A DNA stretch of 64,000 bases. It comes from Treponema sp. (GTDB lineage Bacteria; Spirochaetota; Spirochaetia; Treponematales; Breznakiellaceae). Where the stretch lies: positions 1 to 64,000 of the forward strand of contig WRLF01000011.1 of NCBI GenBank assembly GCA_009777735.1, written 5' to 3'. How positions within the stretch are numbered: position 1 is the first letter of the stretch; each line of letters begins with the position of its first letter. The notes under the pieces are model-generated. The model was given only the letters and a program-made list of their open reading frames with translations. It had not been told where the DNA came from and ran no database searches. The position numbers and the translations under genes were made by a program. Of the stretch, positions 25,646-33,720 are shown in pieces.

Positions 25646-26281
25646 ATGAGCAAAGTAGTTTTATCGGCAAGAAACAGGCAGAAATCAGGTTCGGCAGAGT
25701 CCCGCAGAATCAGGCGGAACGGCCGTATTCCGGCAGTGTTGTATGGAAGAAGCGGAAAGGCAATTTCACTTGATCTGGATGCATTGGAATTTTCCCGCAG
25801 TATTAAAAACATATCCGAAAGTACCATTGTCAAGGTTAATGTTGAAGATAAGTTTTTTGATGCATTCGTCAAGGACACACAACGGAATATAATAGACGGG
25901 AAAATCCTCCATGTTGATTTCTATGAAGTCGAAAGCGGCGTAGTCCTACGGGCAAAAGTTTCCCTTCTAATCAAAGGGCAGCCGATTGGTGTCCGCGATG
26001 GCGGTATCATGGAAAACCCGTTGCATGAAATAGAAGTTGAATGCCTGCCCAAAGACCTGCCGGAACGCATCGAAGTCGATATTTCCGGCCTCAAAGTTAA
26101 TCAGGCTTTCCATGTACGGGACATACACCTCGCGGAAGGCGTGCGGCTTATTTCTGCCGCAGACCAGGTTGTTGCTCTGGTGAAATTTGCCAAAGCCGAA
26201 GCAGCCGCGACAGCCACCGTTGCCGCAGCTGCACCAGCACCGGGACCTGCAGCGCCTCCGGCAGCAGAGAAAAAAGCCTAA
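25646..26281 (+). CDS. rplY: Ribosomal protein bL25, long (CTC/TL5) form
   Basis: A 211-residue 50S protein that binds 5S rRNA. The N-terminal L25 domain (residues 1-95: SRRIRRNGRIPAVLYG, FVKDTQRNIIDGKILHVDFY) is followed by the TL5-type C-terminal beta domain (VRDGGIMENPLHEIEVECLP, IEVDISGLKVNQAFHVRDI) and an Ala/Pro-rich tail of about 30 residues. GAGGT precedes the ATG. It is co-directional with tRNA-Gln and overlaps the convergent chemoreceptor gene by 4 bases. Confidence 0.94.
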   Translation: MSKVVLSARNRQKSGSAESRRIRRNGRIPAVLYGRSGKAISLDLDALEFSRSIKNISESTIVKVNVEDKFFDAFVKDTQRNIIDGKILHVDFYEVESGVVLRAKVSLLIKGQPIGVRDGGIMENPLHEIEVECLPKDLPERIEVDISGLKVNQAFHVRDIHLAEGVRLISAADQVVALVKFAKAEAAATATVAAAAPAPGPAAPPAAEKKA

Positions 26282-28419
26282 ACCTTAAACCGCGAAACTT
26301 CCCTGATTAAGCGCTCAATACCTTCATGGTTTCTGGCGCTTAAATCATGAATATGGTGTACTGCCGCATTGATGTGTTCGGCGCCGGATGCCGTCTCGTT
26401 AATGCCCAGGGTAATTTCCTGGGTCACTTTTTCCAAATTTCCGCTTTCCCTGATAACTTCCTGTGAGCCTTCAAACATTTCACGTGATCCGGCATTTACC
26501 TGACGGGTGATATCGTTTACAATGCCGACACATTCCAGTATCTGCATGCTGCCAATCCCCTGTTCTTCCATTGCAATTCGGATAGTATCTTCCTGTTCTG
26601 CAACGATCTTGACACCTGAGTCAATAGCCATGAATTTATTCAACACGTTTTCTGTTGATTTTGTTATGTTATCAATCGATCCCTTGATTTTTCTCAGAAC
26701 CTGACCAATTGTCTTTGACTGCTCGCCGGAGCTTTCGGCAAGTTTGCGAATCTCTCCGGCAACAACGGCAAACCCTTTGCCTGATTCTCCGGCATGAGCC
26801 GCCTCTATCGCTGCGTTCATCGAAAGCAGATTTGTTTGGCTGGCAATATCTTCCATTACTGAATTGATTTCCAGCAGCCCCTCAGATTCCTGTGCGATTT
26901 CCTGAATGTCTTCGGCAACTCTAAACAAACCGTCACGTCCCACTTCGGCGGCTTCTCTTAGCGCTTTAACATTGGCGCTGTTTTTCACCAATGTCGCGGT
27001 AACCGATCTCACATTCGCTACCATTTGTTCAATACTTGATGATACCTGGGTGATATTGCTGCTTTGGGTATCAACAAGCCCGTTGAGTTTATTAATATTC
27101 ATCACCATCTGTTCCATAGTCGCATGGGTTTCGCTCACACTGGCGCTCTGGTTTAAGACCCGGTCTTTGATGCTCTGGACATTTGAAGTAATTTCATTAA
27201 CTGCCGAAGAAGTCTCACTCATGTTAGCGGCAAGATCATTACCCATTCCGGATAATGCTTCTGTTTCTTCTTTGATGCTGATGACAAGATTTTTTATTTT
27301 CCCCAGAGTCTGATTGAAATAATGTGCAAGATCGCCGATTTCATCTTTTGATGTAACGGCGATACTGCGGGTCAGATCTCCTTCACCCTCGGCAATATCT
27401 TTCAATGTGTGTGCTACATGTATAATTGGTTTACTTAAAGATCGTGACAGAAAGTACGCTGCAGGAATTACCAAAAGTAAAATGATGACACTGATTACAA
27501 TCGTAATAAATTGCATCGAATGTACCGACTCCATAACGGTCTTTAAAGGTACCGCAATCGCATAACTCCAGGGAGTGTCAGTGTTACCAATAGTGATGGG
27601 AGATATATAAATGTTAAAATCCGCTCCGGCGCCCTGAATAAAATTAGTATAATAGAGCTGCCTGCCGGTTTTAACTGCATTAACCATTTCATTAAGATAC
27701 GGCCCGGCCATATCCCGCTCTGTTTCCTGCATGAGCGTTCCCAGACGGCCAGGATCAAAGTGACCGGCAATAGCGCCATTGTTGCTGAACACCCCGGTTA
27801 AGCCGTTTCCTAATGGTTTATGTCCCTGTGACATTTCCTGAATCGCCTGCACAGGAATATCAATACCCACTACCCCAACAATCCGATTGTTACTGTATAT
27901 TGAAGCTGTGATGCTTGTCAGCAGCATCTGGTTTCCGGCAACATTTTTATAATAAGGATTGAATACAGCTCCTGTTTCACTTTGTTTTACATGGTGATAA
28001 TAATTTAAGTCACTAACCGTTTCCATTTGTATATCATTTCCCGAACGGTGCAAGTAAATGGCAAAACGATCCTCATCATCGTCAATGATATACGGTTCCC
28101 AAATACACCAGATGCCGGTAATTCCCGGATTTGTTTCCACAATTCCCTTAATCACCCCGCTGAGGACAGGACGCCGGTTTTGCACACTCATGTGCTCATA
28201 CTGTTCCATTATGCGGGCAGCGGCCTGTGCAGTGTACCAGTAAGATGCAAATAATGTTTCTACCTCTCCGGCATAATCCTGGGCAACGGTAACGGCTTTA
28301 TCATGGGCAAGAGCGGTTATATTGACCTGAGCTTTGATGAGCAGGGTAATACCGATTGTTCCGATGATGAGCAAACTGAGAATAACCATTACAACTGTAA
28401 GCTTAAAACCGATTTTCAT
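26278..28419 (-). CDS. Methyl-accepting chemotaxis protein
   Basis: A 713-residue transmembrane chemoreceptor. Segment one (about 5-30) and segment two (about 300-325) bracket a large periplasmic dCache-type sensor (GIWCIWEPYIIDDDEDRF, VVGVVGIDIPVQAI). HAMP follows, then the signalling coiled coil whose hairpin tip reads NLLSMNAAIEAAHAGESGKGFAVVA. It would report a small ligand to CheA/CheW, which are not in the window. The preferred start ATG 28419 has AGGAG upstream; an in-frame start at 28440 is less likely. A GCCGATTA box at 28478-28471 suggests sigma-28 control. Confidence 0.93.
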   Translation of the reverse strand: MKIGFKLTVVMVILSLLIIGTIGITLLIKAQVNITALAHDKAVTVAQDYAGEVETLFASYWYTAQAAARIMEQYEHMSVQNRRPVLSGVIKGIVETNPGITGIWCIWEPYIIDDDEDRFAIYLHRSGNDIQMETVSDLNYYHHVKQSETGAVFNPYYKNVAGNQMLLTSITASIYSNNRIVGVVGIDIPVQAIQEMSQGHKPLGNGLTGVFSNNGAIAGHFDPGRLGTLMQETERDMAGPYLNEMVNAVKTGRQLYYTNFIQGAGADFNIYISPITIGNTDTPWSYAIAVPLKTVMESVHSMQFITIVISVIILLLVIPAAYFLSRSLSKPIIHVAHTLKDIAEGEGDLTRSIAVTSKDEIGDLAHYFNQTLGKIKNLVISIKEETEALSGMGNDLAANMSETSSAVNEITSNVQSIKDRVLNQSASVSETHATMEQMVMNINKLNGLVDTQSSNITQVSSSIEQMVANVRSVTATLVKNSANVKALREAAEVGRDGLFRVAEDIQEIAQESEGLLEINSVMEDIASQTNLLSMNAAIEAAHAGESGKGFAVVAGEIRKLAESSGEQSKTIGQVLRKIKGSIDNITKSTENVLNKFMAIDSGVKIVAEQEDTIRIAMEEQGIGSMQILECVGIVNDITRQVNAGSREMFEGSQEVIRESGNLEKVTQEITLGINETASGAEHINAAVHHIHDLSARNHEGIERLIREVSRFKV

Positions 28420-28470
28420 ATTTTTCTCCTGACACAGCATTTCTGTGTGTGCATACTTAAAAGATAAAAA

Positions 28471-28478
28471 TAATCGGC
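28471..28478 (-). promoter_or_regulatory. Candidate sigma-28 -10 element before the chemoreceptor
   Basis: Minus strand GCCGATTA matches 7 of 8 bases of the flagellar-sigma -10 consensus GCCGATAA. No good TAAA-type -35 is seen at the expected 11-15 bases upstream, so it is tentative. Confidence 0.25.
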
Positions 28479-28544
28479 TGGATTCTATAATGTGATATTA
28501 AGATTTTGAAAAGAATTTATTGGAAAAAACCGCAAATACACCAA

Positions 28545-28619
28545 TCGGGCAACCCGGATTTGAACCGGGGACCCCAAGTCCCCCAGACTTGTACGCTAGA
28601 CCAGCTGCGCTATTGCCCG
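28545..28619 (-). tRNA. tRNA-Pro(GGG)
   Basis: On the minus strand the acceptor stem CGGGCAA pairs with TTGCCCG, with discriminator A. The anticodon stem CAAGT/ACTTG closes the loop CTGGGGG, giving anticodon GGG. The T arm CCCGG-TTCAAAT-CCGGG is well formed. CCA is not encoded. The tRNA is flanked by a short inverted repeat containing AAAACCGCA (about 28526-28535) and TGCGGTTTT (about 28630-28640). Confidence 0.95.
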
Positions 28620-28724
28620 ATGAGGGCATCTGCGGTTTTTTTCTGTTGTTAATCCTTTCCTAGATTCATAGCATGTGTAGTATAAATCAATTACAATGCT
28701 CTTGTCTATACCTTGCGTTATCTC

Positions 28725-29612
28725 TCAATAACCGGGAACGATCGCTTCTCTCAAAACCGAATTATCAAGAATAATGGCGACTTTGCCTTCACGCAACAGA
28801 CTGCGGTTTTCTTCCGATGATATTATAAGCAGTGCATCGTCCCGGTTTATGATTGGATCGGTGGGGCTGATGCCGAAAATCCCGTAGGCATGAATGCGCA
28901 AGGGGCGGTTGCCGACAATGGCGGCGATTTCCGGAGATAGTCCCGACGGGCCTGTAGCAAAAATAGACTGCTGAGGAAAATAACGTACCATTGCGCCGGC
29001 TCTGGGATTGAGCATGTTCCGCTCAAAAATCAAATTCATGTCCGTATCCCATATTTTGGGGAACAGGCAGGGCCGGGGAAGAGCGGAATTTCTTGTACCA
29101 TGTACCGGAAGATTTTCATACGCAATAATGATAATGCCCGTATAAACAGGTGCGGGAACAGGTGAAAGCGTCCGTAGGATTTCTATCGGACGTTCGTGGT
29201 GGATATGGGCAGCTGCAACACCGGTTAAATCAAGGAAATAAGATGCCGAAAGACTGCGTAAGTCAGTAGATAGAGCAGGCGGCACCGATCGGGCCTGCAG
29301 GGCAAGGTGTTCTACTTCCATAAGTGTCCCTTCCCCGCGTTCAAGATGATCTCCAATTACCGAAGAAGAATCCATCTGTAAATTTAATATACTGGGTCGT
29401 ATCAGCCTGATGTATTCGGAATTAATCAATGCTTCTCCCTGCGTCCTTCCGGCTGGCAGACTAAGTCCGGCAGATGCTAAATTCAGGGAAACTGTCGCTT
29501 GAATCTCCATTTTGTCCCACTCAACCATGCCGCTAATGCCAATTTGCTCCTGGCTAAATGCTGGTATAGCGAAAAACAGCAGAAAACCCCATAATGTAAA
29601 AAACTTACCCAT
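28725..29612 (-). CDS. Exported protein of unknown function
   Basis: A 295-residue protein with a signal peptide (LWGFLLFFAIPAFSQ). The mature part has a repeated alpha/beta pattern: GISGMVEWDKMEIQATVSLN, a helical middle, YTGIIIIAYENLPVHG, and VAIILDNSVLREAIVPGY at the end. I do not recognise a family; the opening domain recalls spirochaete LPP20/FlgT-like periplasmic domains, but that is a guess. The ATG follows AGGAG and lies 8 bases after the lytic transglycosylase gene, so it is probably a periplasmic partner in wall or flagellar work. Confidence 0.6.
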   Translation of the reverse strand: MGKFFTLWGFLLFFAIPAFSQEQIGISGMVEWDKMEIQATVSLNLASAGLSLPAGRTQGEALINSEYIRLIRPSILNLQMDSSSVIGDHLERGEGTLMEVEHLALQARSVPPALSTDLRSLSASYFLDLTGVAAAHIHHERPIEILRTLSPVPAPVYTGIIIIAYENLPVHGTRNSALPRPCLFPKIWDTDMNLIFERNMLNPRAGAMVRYFPQQSIFATGPSGLSPEIAAIVGNRPLRIHAYGIFGISPTDPIINRDDALLIISSEENRSLLREGKVAIILDNSVLREAIVPGY

Positions 29613-29620
29613 CTCTACTC

Positions 29621-31060
29621 CTACTCTATTATCGGCACTCTGAGGACTCTTCCAATGGATAGAATTTGATTTAATGTCATGCCATTTTCTGTGGCAAGAA
29701 TCTGGGGATCAACGCCATAACGCCTTGCAAGCGACCATAAAGTATCGCCTTGTTCAACAATATGGGTTCCGCCAAAATTCACGCGTACTGATGGCACAGA
29801 CTGCGGTACTGGGGAAGAGGCTGAGGACGGTGCAGATGCTGCCGAAGATCCGCCGGTATAGGGGCTTACTTCCCGTAAGGCAGGAATAACGATGGTTTCG
29901 CCTATTCGCAGAAAACGGGATGTTATACCGGGATTGTGCTGTTCAATGAGATTAATGGAAATACCGTAATGACGGGACAATGCGGACAGGGTATCGCCGT
30001 ATTTGATTTGATAACGGTAGTACAGGAGCAGCCTTGTATCACTTCTTTCCAAAACATCGGTAATCGCCTGGGCTTTGGAAAGGGGAACAACAAGCTCGTA
30101 ATCCCTGTCCGGAGGAGTTATTCCATAAAGCAGTTCCCGGTTCAAACGATGAAGTATTTCCCTGTCTGTCCCTGTTTCCGCAGCGAGCAGAGTCAGCGAC
30201 ACCTGTCTTTCCGGTTTTATTACCGTCCATTCAAATGTATCCGGCCACCAGTCAATACCGTATTTCCGGGGATTTGAAAGGATGTAAGATACTGCAAGAA
30301 ATTTCGGTACATATTGTATTGTTTCGTTTGGCAGTTCTCTCATTTCAACCAGTGTCCAGTAGTCATCGGTTTCCGTACGTTCCAGGGCTCGGCGTACCCT
30401 GCCAACTCCGCAATTGTAAGCAGCCAGTGTCAGGTGCCAGTCTCCAAAAATGCGGTATTCACCGGCCAGTTTTCTGAGCGCGGCAACCGTTGATTTACGA
30501 AAATCCTGCCGCTCATCAATCATTTCGTTAACCTGCATGTCATGCGGAATACTGTTCAGCATAAACTGCCATATTCCAACCGCGCCTACCCTGCTGCGTG
30601 CTGTACTCATAAAGCTGGATTCAATAAAGGGCAGGTAAATTAACTCCGGCGGTAAGCCATGCCTTGCAATCTCATCTCTTATGAACGGAATATAGACACT
30701 CCCTGTTCTGATAACTGTATTGAGCCATCTGATGTTACCAGGCCTTGTATAATCCTCGATATATCTTTGTGTTAGGGGATGCTCAAGGGCTTCCGGGGTG
30801 AGCAATGAGTAATGAGTAGCAGCCAGTGAACTGTGAGTTGTAAGTGCAGGTACAGAACCCGCACTCTGACCCCGCAACGGACGTTCATCTCCCTGTGTGG
30901 CAGTCAGTAATATCACTGCATCTCCCGGATTTTGCGCTGTTTGGGCTCCCAGCCTGCCTGCCATTCCGGAATACAATAAAATACACAGAAGCACAACCAG
31001 TGCTGTGCTGTTATTTTTTATCCCCAATCCCCTATCTCCGGTCCCCATTTTTTTTCTCAT
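29621..31060 (-). CDS. mltD: Membrane-bound lytic murein transglycosylase D-like, two LysM domains
   Basis: Cleaves peptidoglycan glycan strands with 1,6-anhydro product. A signal/anchor (LVVLLCILLYSG, about 20-32) is followed by a linker, the SLT domain (LPFIESSFMSTARSRVGAVG with catalytic Glu147, GIWQFM, LAAYNCGVGRVRRAL), and two LysM motifs (IKYGDTLSALSRHYG and VEQGDTLWSLARRYG). The ATG has GGAG upstream. Two period-7 arrays are translated: one gives MGTGDRGLG at the N terminus (31022-31049), the other THSSLAATHYSLL in the linker (30800-30848). It is divergent from a membrane protein and leads a two-gene unit. Confidence 0.9.
   Translation of the reverse strand: MRKKMGTGDRGLGIKNNSTALVVLLCILLYSGMAGRLGAQTAQNPGDAVILLTATQGDERPLRGQSAGSVPALTTHSSLAATHYSLLTPEALEHPLTQRYIEDYTRPGNIRWLNTVIRTGSVYIPFIRDEIARHGLPPELIYLPFIESSFMSTARSRVGAVGIWQFMLNSIPHDMQVNEMIDERQDFRKSTVAALRKLAGEYRIFGDWHLTLAAYNCGVGRVRRALERTETDDYWTLVEMRELPNETIQYVPKFLAVSYILSNPRKYGIDWWPDTFEWTVIKPERQVSLTLLAAETGTDREILHRLNRELLYGITPPDRDYELVVPLSKAQAITDVLERSDTRLLLYYRYQIKYGDTLSALSRHYGISINLIEQHNPGITSRFLRIGETIVIPALREVSPYTGGSSAASAPSSASSPVPQSVPSVRVNFGGTHIVEQGDTLWSLARRYGVDPQILATENGMTLNQILSIGRVLRVPIIE
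30800..30848 (-). repeat. Period-7 array (seven units) in the mltD linker
   Basis: Seven heptamers in register on the plus strand, starting GAGCAAT then GAGTAAT, later GAACTGT and GAGTTGT. Each differs from its neighbour by one to three bases. Read on the minus strand they give the Thr/Ser/His/Leu-rich linker before the catalytic domain. Confidence 0.85.
31022..31049 (-). repeat. Period-7 array (four units) at the mltD N terminus
   Basis: CCCCAAT, CCCCTAT, CTCCGGT and CCCCATT on the plus strand, in register. Read as mltD they encode the Gly/Asp-rich residues just before the signal sequence. Confidence 0.8.
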
Positions 31061-31084
31061 TCTTAACTCCTCGTTTTTTAACCA

Positions 31085-31113
31085 TTGTTATATTTTTTCT
31101 TTGTATTTATACT
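31085..31113 (+). promoter_or_regulatory. Leaderless promoter of the small membrane protein
   Basis: TTGTTA (31085-31090), 17-base spacer and TATACT (31108-31113), with the ATG at 31121 exactly 7 bases later. No Shine-Dalgarno. Confidence 0.6.
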
Positions 31114-31120
31114 ACACTAT

Positions 31121-31672
31121 ATGAAACATTTTGTTACCCGCCGGGGCGCCGCGCGGTTTGTTTTTATTATCGGTTGTATGCTGATGATTCTTGGAAGCAC
31201 TTTTCTTATCAGGCCTCTTCAGAGTAATATTTCACGAATAGTAATAATTTCCTCTCTGTTAATGATATTTCTTGGTATAAGCTGCGCTGTTTTAGCCACG
31301 AAGCTCAACCGGCGTTCCCTGTACATGTTTTTTGCCATGCTTTTTTTTCAGACAGGGGTGTTCCTTTTCCTCTATACCATGTTTAATTTCATCCCTTTCG
31401 CGTTATCCCAGATATGGCCCCTGCTTTCTCTGTTTGCAGGCATTGCACTTCTGACTGCTGGATGGCATCGTTACCGGAAAGTAAAAATCAATTATTTTGT
31501 CCCGTCAATTACCTTTATTATTCTGGGAGTGGTGCTGTTAATTTTCTCTCTGAATCTGGTACCCTTCACCCTTGCCCGGTTTGTCAGGAACTGGTGGCCC
31601 CTGCTGTTGGTACTGGCAGGGATGACTCTCGTGCTTTTATCCGTTGGTACCAGGCAGGTGCCTAAGAAGTAA
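31121..31672 (+). CDS. Integral membrane protein (LiaF/DUF5668-like segments)
   Basis: A 183-residue protein with about six transmembrane helices and few charged loops. Two helices carry the pattern IPFALSQIWPLLSLFAGIALL and VPFTLARFVRNWWPLLLVLAG, a repeated W-P-L-(x)n-G motif like that of the DUF5668/LiaI-LiaF membrane segments involved in envelope-stress sensing. No extramembrane sensor domain is present. An upstream TTG at 31085 is in frame, but the promoter overlaps it, so ATG 31121 is chosen. Ends converge on alr with an 11-base overlap. The function is unproven. Confidence 0.7.
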   Translation: MKHFVTRRGAARFVFIIGCMLMILGSTFLIRPLQSNISRIVIISSLLMIFLGISCAVLATKLNRRSLYMFFAMLFFQTGVFLFLYTMFNFIPFALSQIWPLLSLFAGIALLTAGWHRYRKVKINYFVPSITFIILGVVLLIFSLNLVPFTLARFVRNWWPLLLVLAGMTLVLLSVGTRQVPKK

Positions 31673-32783
31673 CGAACACCCTCGGCACACGCTTGTTGAC
31701 ATTGCACGTTATTTCATAAGGAATGGTGCCTGCCAATTCGGCAAGGGCTGCAGCGTCGGGAGCAGGGCCGCCGAAAATAACCGTCTCGTCCCAGCGGCGA
31801 ACCCCTGAAGCAAAGCCAAGCTCAACCATGCAATGATCCATGCAGACACGGCCTGTCAGCGGATAGCTTGTGCCGTTGATTAACACTTGCCACCTGTTAC
31901 CGGCAATGCGGGGTAGGCCGTCAGCGTAACCAACAGGCAGTACGGCAATTTCAGTATCATGCGAGGCTGTCCAGGTTCTGCCATAAGAAACCGCTGTGCC
32001 TTGCTTAATCTGCTTAATGAGTACAACATTGGTTCTCAGTTCCATAACCGGCTTTATGCGCAGGGGAAGCGCTGCTGGACGGGCTTCACTGGCAATATAG
32101 CCGTACAACAAGATCCCCGGGCGTACCATGTCAAACAATGCCGCAGGATGAAGCAGCACTGCGCCGGAATTGGCAGCGTGAATAATGCCGGTATGCAGGC
32201 CCTCCGCCCGGATAGCATCCAGCGCTTTGCTGAAATTGGCAATTTGCTGTTCTGTATAGCTGCGGTCGTCAGGGGCGGCAGAATCGGCTGAGGCTAAATG
32301 GGTAGCTGTTCCGGCGTATTCCAGGGCAGTGCAGGCGGCAATTTGCTGTGCCAAAGTAGGGGCTTCCTCCGGCGTACATCCCAACCGGCTCATGCCGCTG
32401 TCAATTTTCAGGTGAACAGGGAGCCTTATGTGCGCTTTTTCGGCTGCCTGCCCCAGCAATGAGATGAATTCGCCGTCCGAAACAAAGGGACACACACGGT
32501 TTGTGATAATTTCGGGGATTTCGGCAGGCAAAGGCTGGGAAAAAAGCAGGATTGGAGCATCAATACCTTCATTTCGCAATGCTGCTCCTTCCTGCACATC
32601 GGCAACACCCAAAAAAGCAGCCCCAGCGTCAAGGCTTGCCCGGGCAATTGCTGCGGCGCCATGCCCGTAAGCGTCGGCTTTTACCGGCACACAAATAACC
32701 CGTTCCGGTCCTATTAATTCCTGTACAACGCGAAAGTTCTCCAGAAAAGTATCAATATGTATTATTGCTCTTGTTGCTCTCAT
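31662..32783 (-). CDS. alr: Alanine racemase
   Basis: PLP enzyme that makes D-alanine for peptidoglycan; the D-Ala-D-Ala dipeptide is used by MurF encoded at 51616. The 373-residue protein has the PLP lysine in VPVKADAYGHG, HLKIDSGMSRLG, ANSGAVL, VRPGILLYG and the second catalytic tyrosine in LPVGYADGLPR, with the C-terminal beta domain after it (GRVCMDHCMVELG). The ATG has no Shine-Dalgarno and lies 6 bases after a TACCAT box. It is divergent from the HAD phosphatase. Confidence 0.95.
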   Translation of the reverse strand: MRATRAIIHIDTFLENFRVVQELIGPERVICVPVKADAYGHGAAAIARASLDAGAAFLGVADVQEGAALRNEGIDAPILLFSQPLPAEIPEIITNRVCPFVSDGEFISLLGQAAEKAHIRLPVHLKIDSGMSRLGCTPEEAPTLAQQIAACTALEYAGTATHLASADSAAPDDRSYTEQQIANFSKALDAIRAEGLHTGIIHAANSGAVLLHPAALFDMVRPGILLYGYIASEARPAALPLRIKPVMELRTNVVLIKQIKQGTAVSYGRTWTASHDTEIAVLPVGYADGLPRIAGNRWQVLINGTSYPLTGRVCMDHCMVELGFASGVRRWDETVIFGGPAPDAAALAELAGTIPYEITCNVNKRVPRVFVTS

Positions 32784-32789
32784 AATTGC

Positions 32790-32817
32790 ATGGTACCAAT
32801 TTGCGGTGAACAGTGAA
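32790..32817 (-). promoter_or_regulatory. Leaderless promoter of alr built on a heptamer array
   Basis: Minus strand TTCACT (32817-32812), 16-base spacer and TACCAT (32795-32790), 6 bases before the ATG at 32783. The -35 box is part of the GTGAAC heptamer pair at 32805-32818. Confidence 0.4.
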
Positions 32818-32818
32818 C
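32805..32818. repeat. Two 7-base units (GTGAAC type) upstream of alr
   Basis: GGTGAAC followed directly by AGTGAAC, then a diverged AGGGTTT. A short member of the dispersed period-7 class, placed between divergent promoters. Confidence 0.5.
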
Positions 32819-32860
32819 AGGGTTTGCCGGGAAATTTCTGAAGGTTTGTTGATCACCCTC

Positions 32861-32889
32861 TTGAATTATCGGCAAATTGGAGTTATGAT
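32861..32889 (+). promoter_or_regulatory. Leaderless promoter of the HAD phosphatase gene
   Basis: TTGAAT (32861-32866), 17-base spacer and TATGAT (32884-32889), with the ATG at 32896 exactly 6 bases later. No Shine-Dalgarno. Confidence 0.6.
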
Positions 32890-32895
32890 GAAAAA

Positions 32896-33705
32896 ATGAG
32901 TGCCGTGCGCTTGCTGGCCCTTGATTTGGATGATACTCTCCTGAGGTCGGATCTGACCATTTCATATCGGACAAAAAATGTCATTAAAAAGACAGTGGCT
33001 GCCGGGGTGACAGTGGTATTGGCTTCCGGAAGGGTTCCTGCTGCGATGGAGCATTTTGCCAAATTACTGGGTTTAAACCGACAAAACGGATATCTAATAT
33101 GCAATAACGGTACAATCATTCAGGAAACTGCTACAGGCAGAATTGTCAGTGAAATCCGGCTTGATGGAAAAAGTGCGCTTACGGCTTTCGATCTGGCCGA
33201 TGCCGAAGGATTTGCGGTACAGATCTATGAAGATGATGTAATGTATGTTTCAAAGCACAATGAGTACACCAGCTATGATCAGAAACTGACCGGATTGCGC
33301 CAGGTAGTGGTGGAAAATTTCCGTGCTATGGTGGGTGGCGGCTGTCACAAGCTGCTTTTTCCCGGTGATCCATTAATACTTCCCCACCTGGAACAACTGC
33401 TTCGCGTTTATCTTGGCGACACACTTACCATTTTTACCAGCAAGCCGTATTTTTTGGAAGTGCTGCCTCCGGATACAAACAAGGGAACCGCGCTGGCCAA
33501 GGTTGCGGGTTATTTGGGGGTTAAACAGGAAGAAGTGCTTGCCATTGGAGACTCGATGAACGATGAGGCCATGATCCTCTGGGCCGGTACGGGTGTTGCA
33601 CTGGCCAATAGTGATACACGGATTAGGCTTATAGCTGACCTGGTCATTCAAAAAACAAATGACGATGACGGCGTTGCCGAAGTCATCGAAAAATACGTCC
33701 TGTAA
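32896..33705 (+). CDS. Cof-type HAD-superfamily phosphatase
   Basis: A 269-residue soluble phosphatase of the Cof (class IIB) subfamily. Motif I is LALDLDDTLL with nucleophile Asp, motif II VVLASGR, the lysine lies in NKGTALAKV, and motif III/IV is AIGDSMNDEAMI. The C2 cap between residues about 85 and 190 determines the substrate, probably a sugar phosphate or a flavin/pyridoxal phosphate; it cannot be told further. The CBS/ATPase gene follows after 15 bases and is likely co-transcribed. Confidence 0.88.
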   Translation: MSAVRLLALDLDDTLLRSDLTISYRTKNVIKKTVAAGVTVVLASGRVPAAMEHFAKLLGLNRQNGYLICNNGTIIQETATGRIVSEIRLDGKSALTAFDLADAEGFAVQIYEDDVMYVSKHNEYTSYDQKLTGLRQVVVENFRAMVGGGCHKLLFPGDPLILPHLEQLLRVYLGDTLTIFTSKPYFLEVLPPDTNKGTALAKVAGYLGVKQEEVLAIGDSMNDEAMILWAGTGVALANSDTRIRLIADLVIQKTNDDDGVAEVIEKYVL

Positions 33706-33720
33706 AATTGGTGGTTTTTT

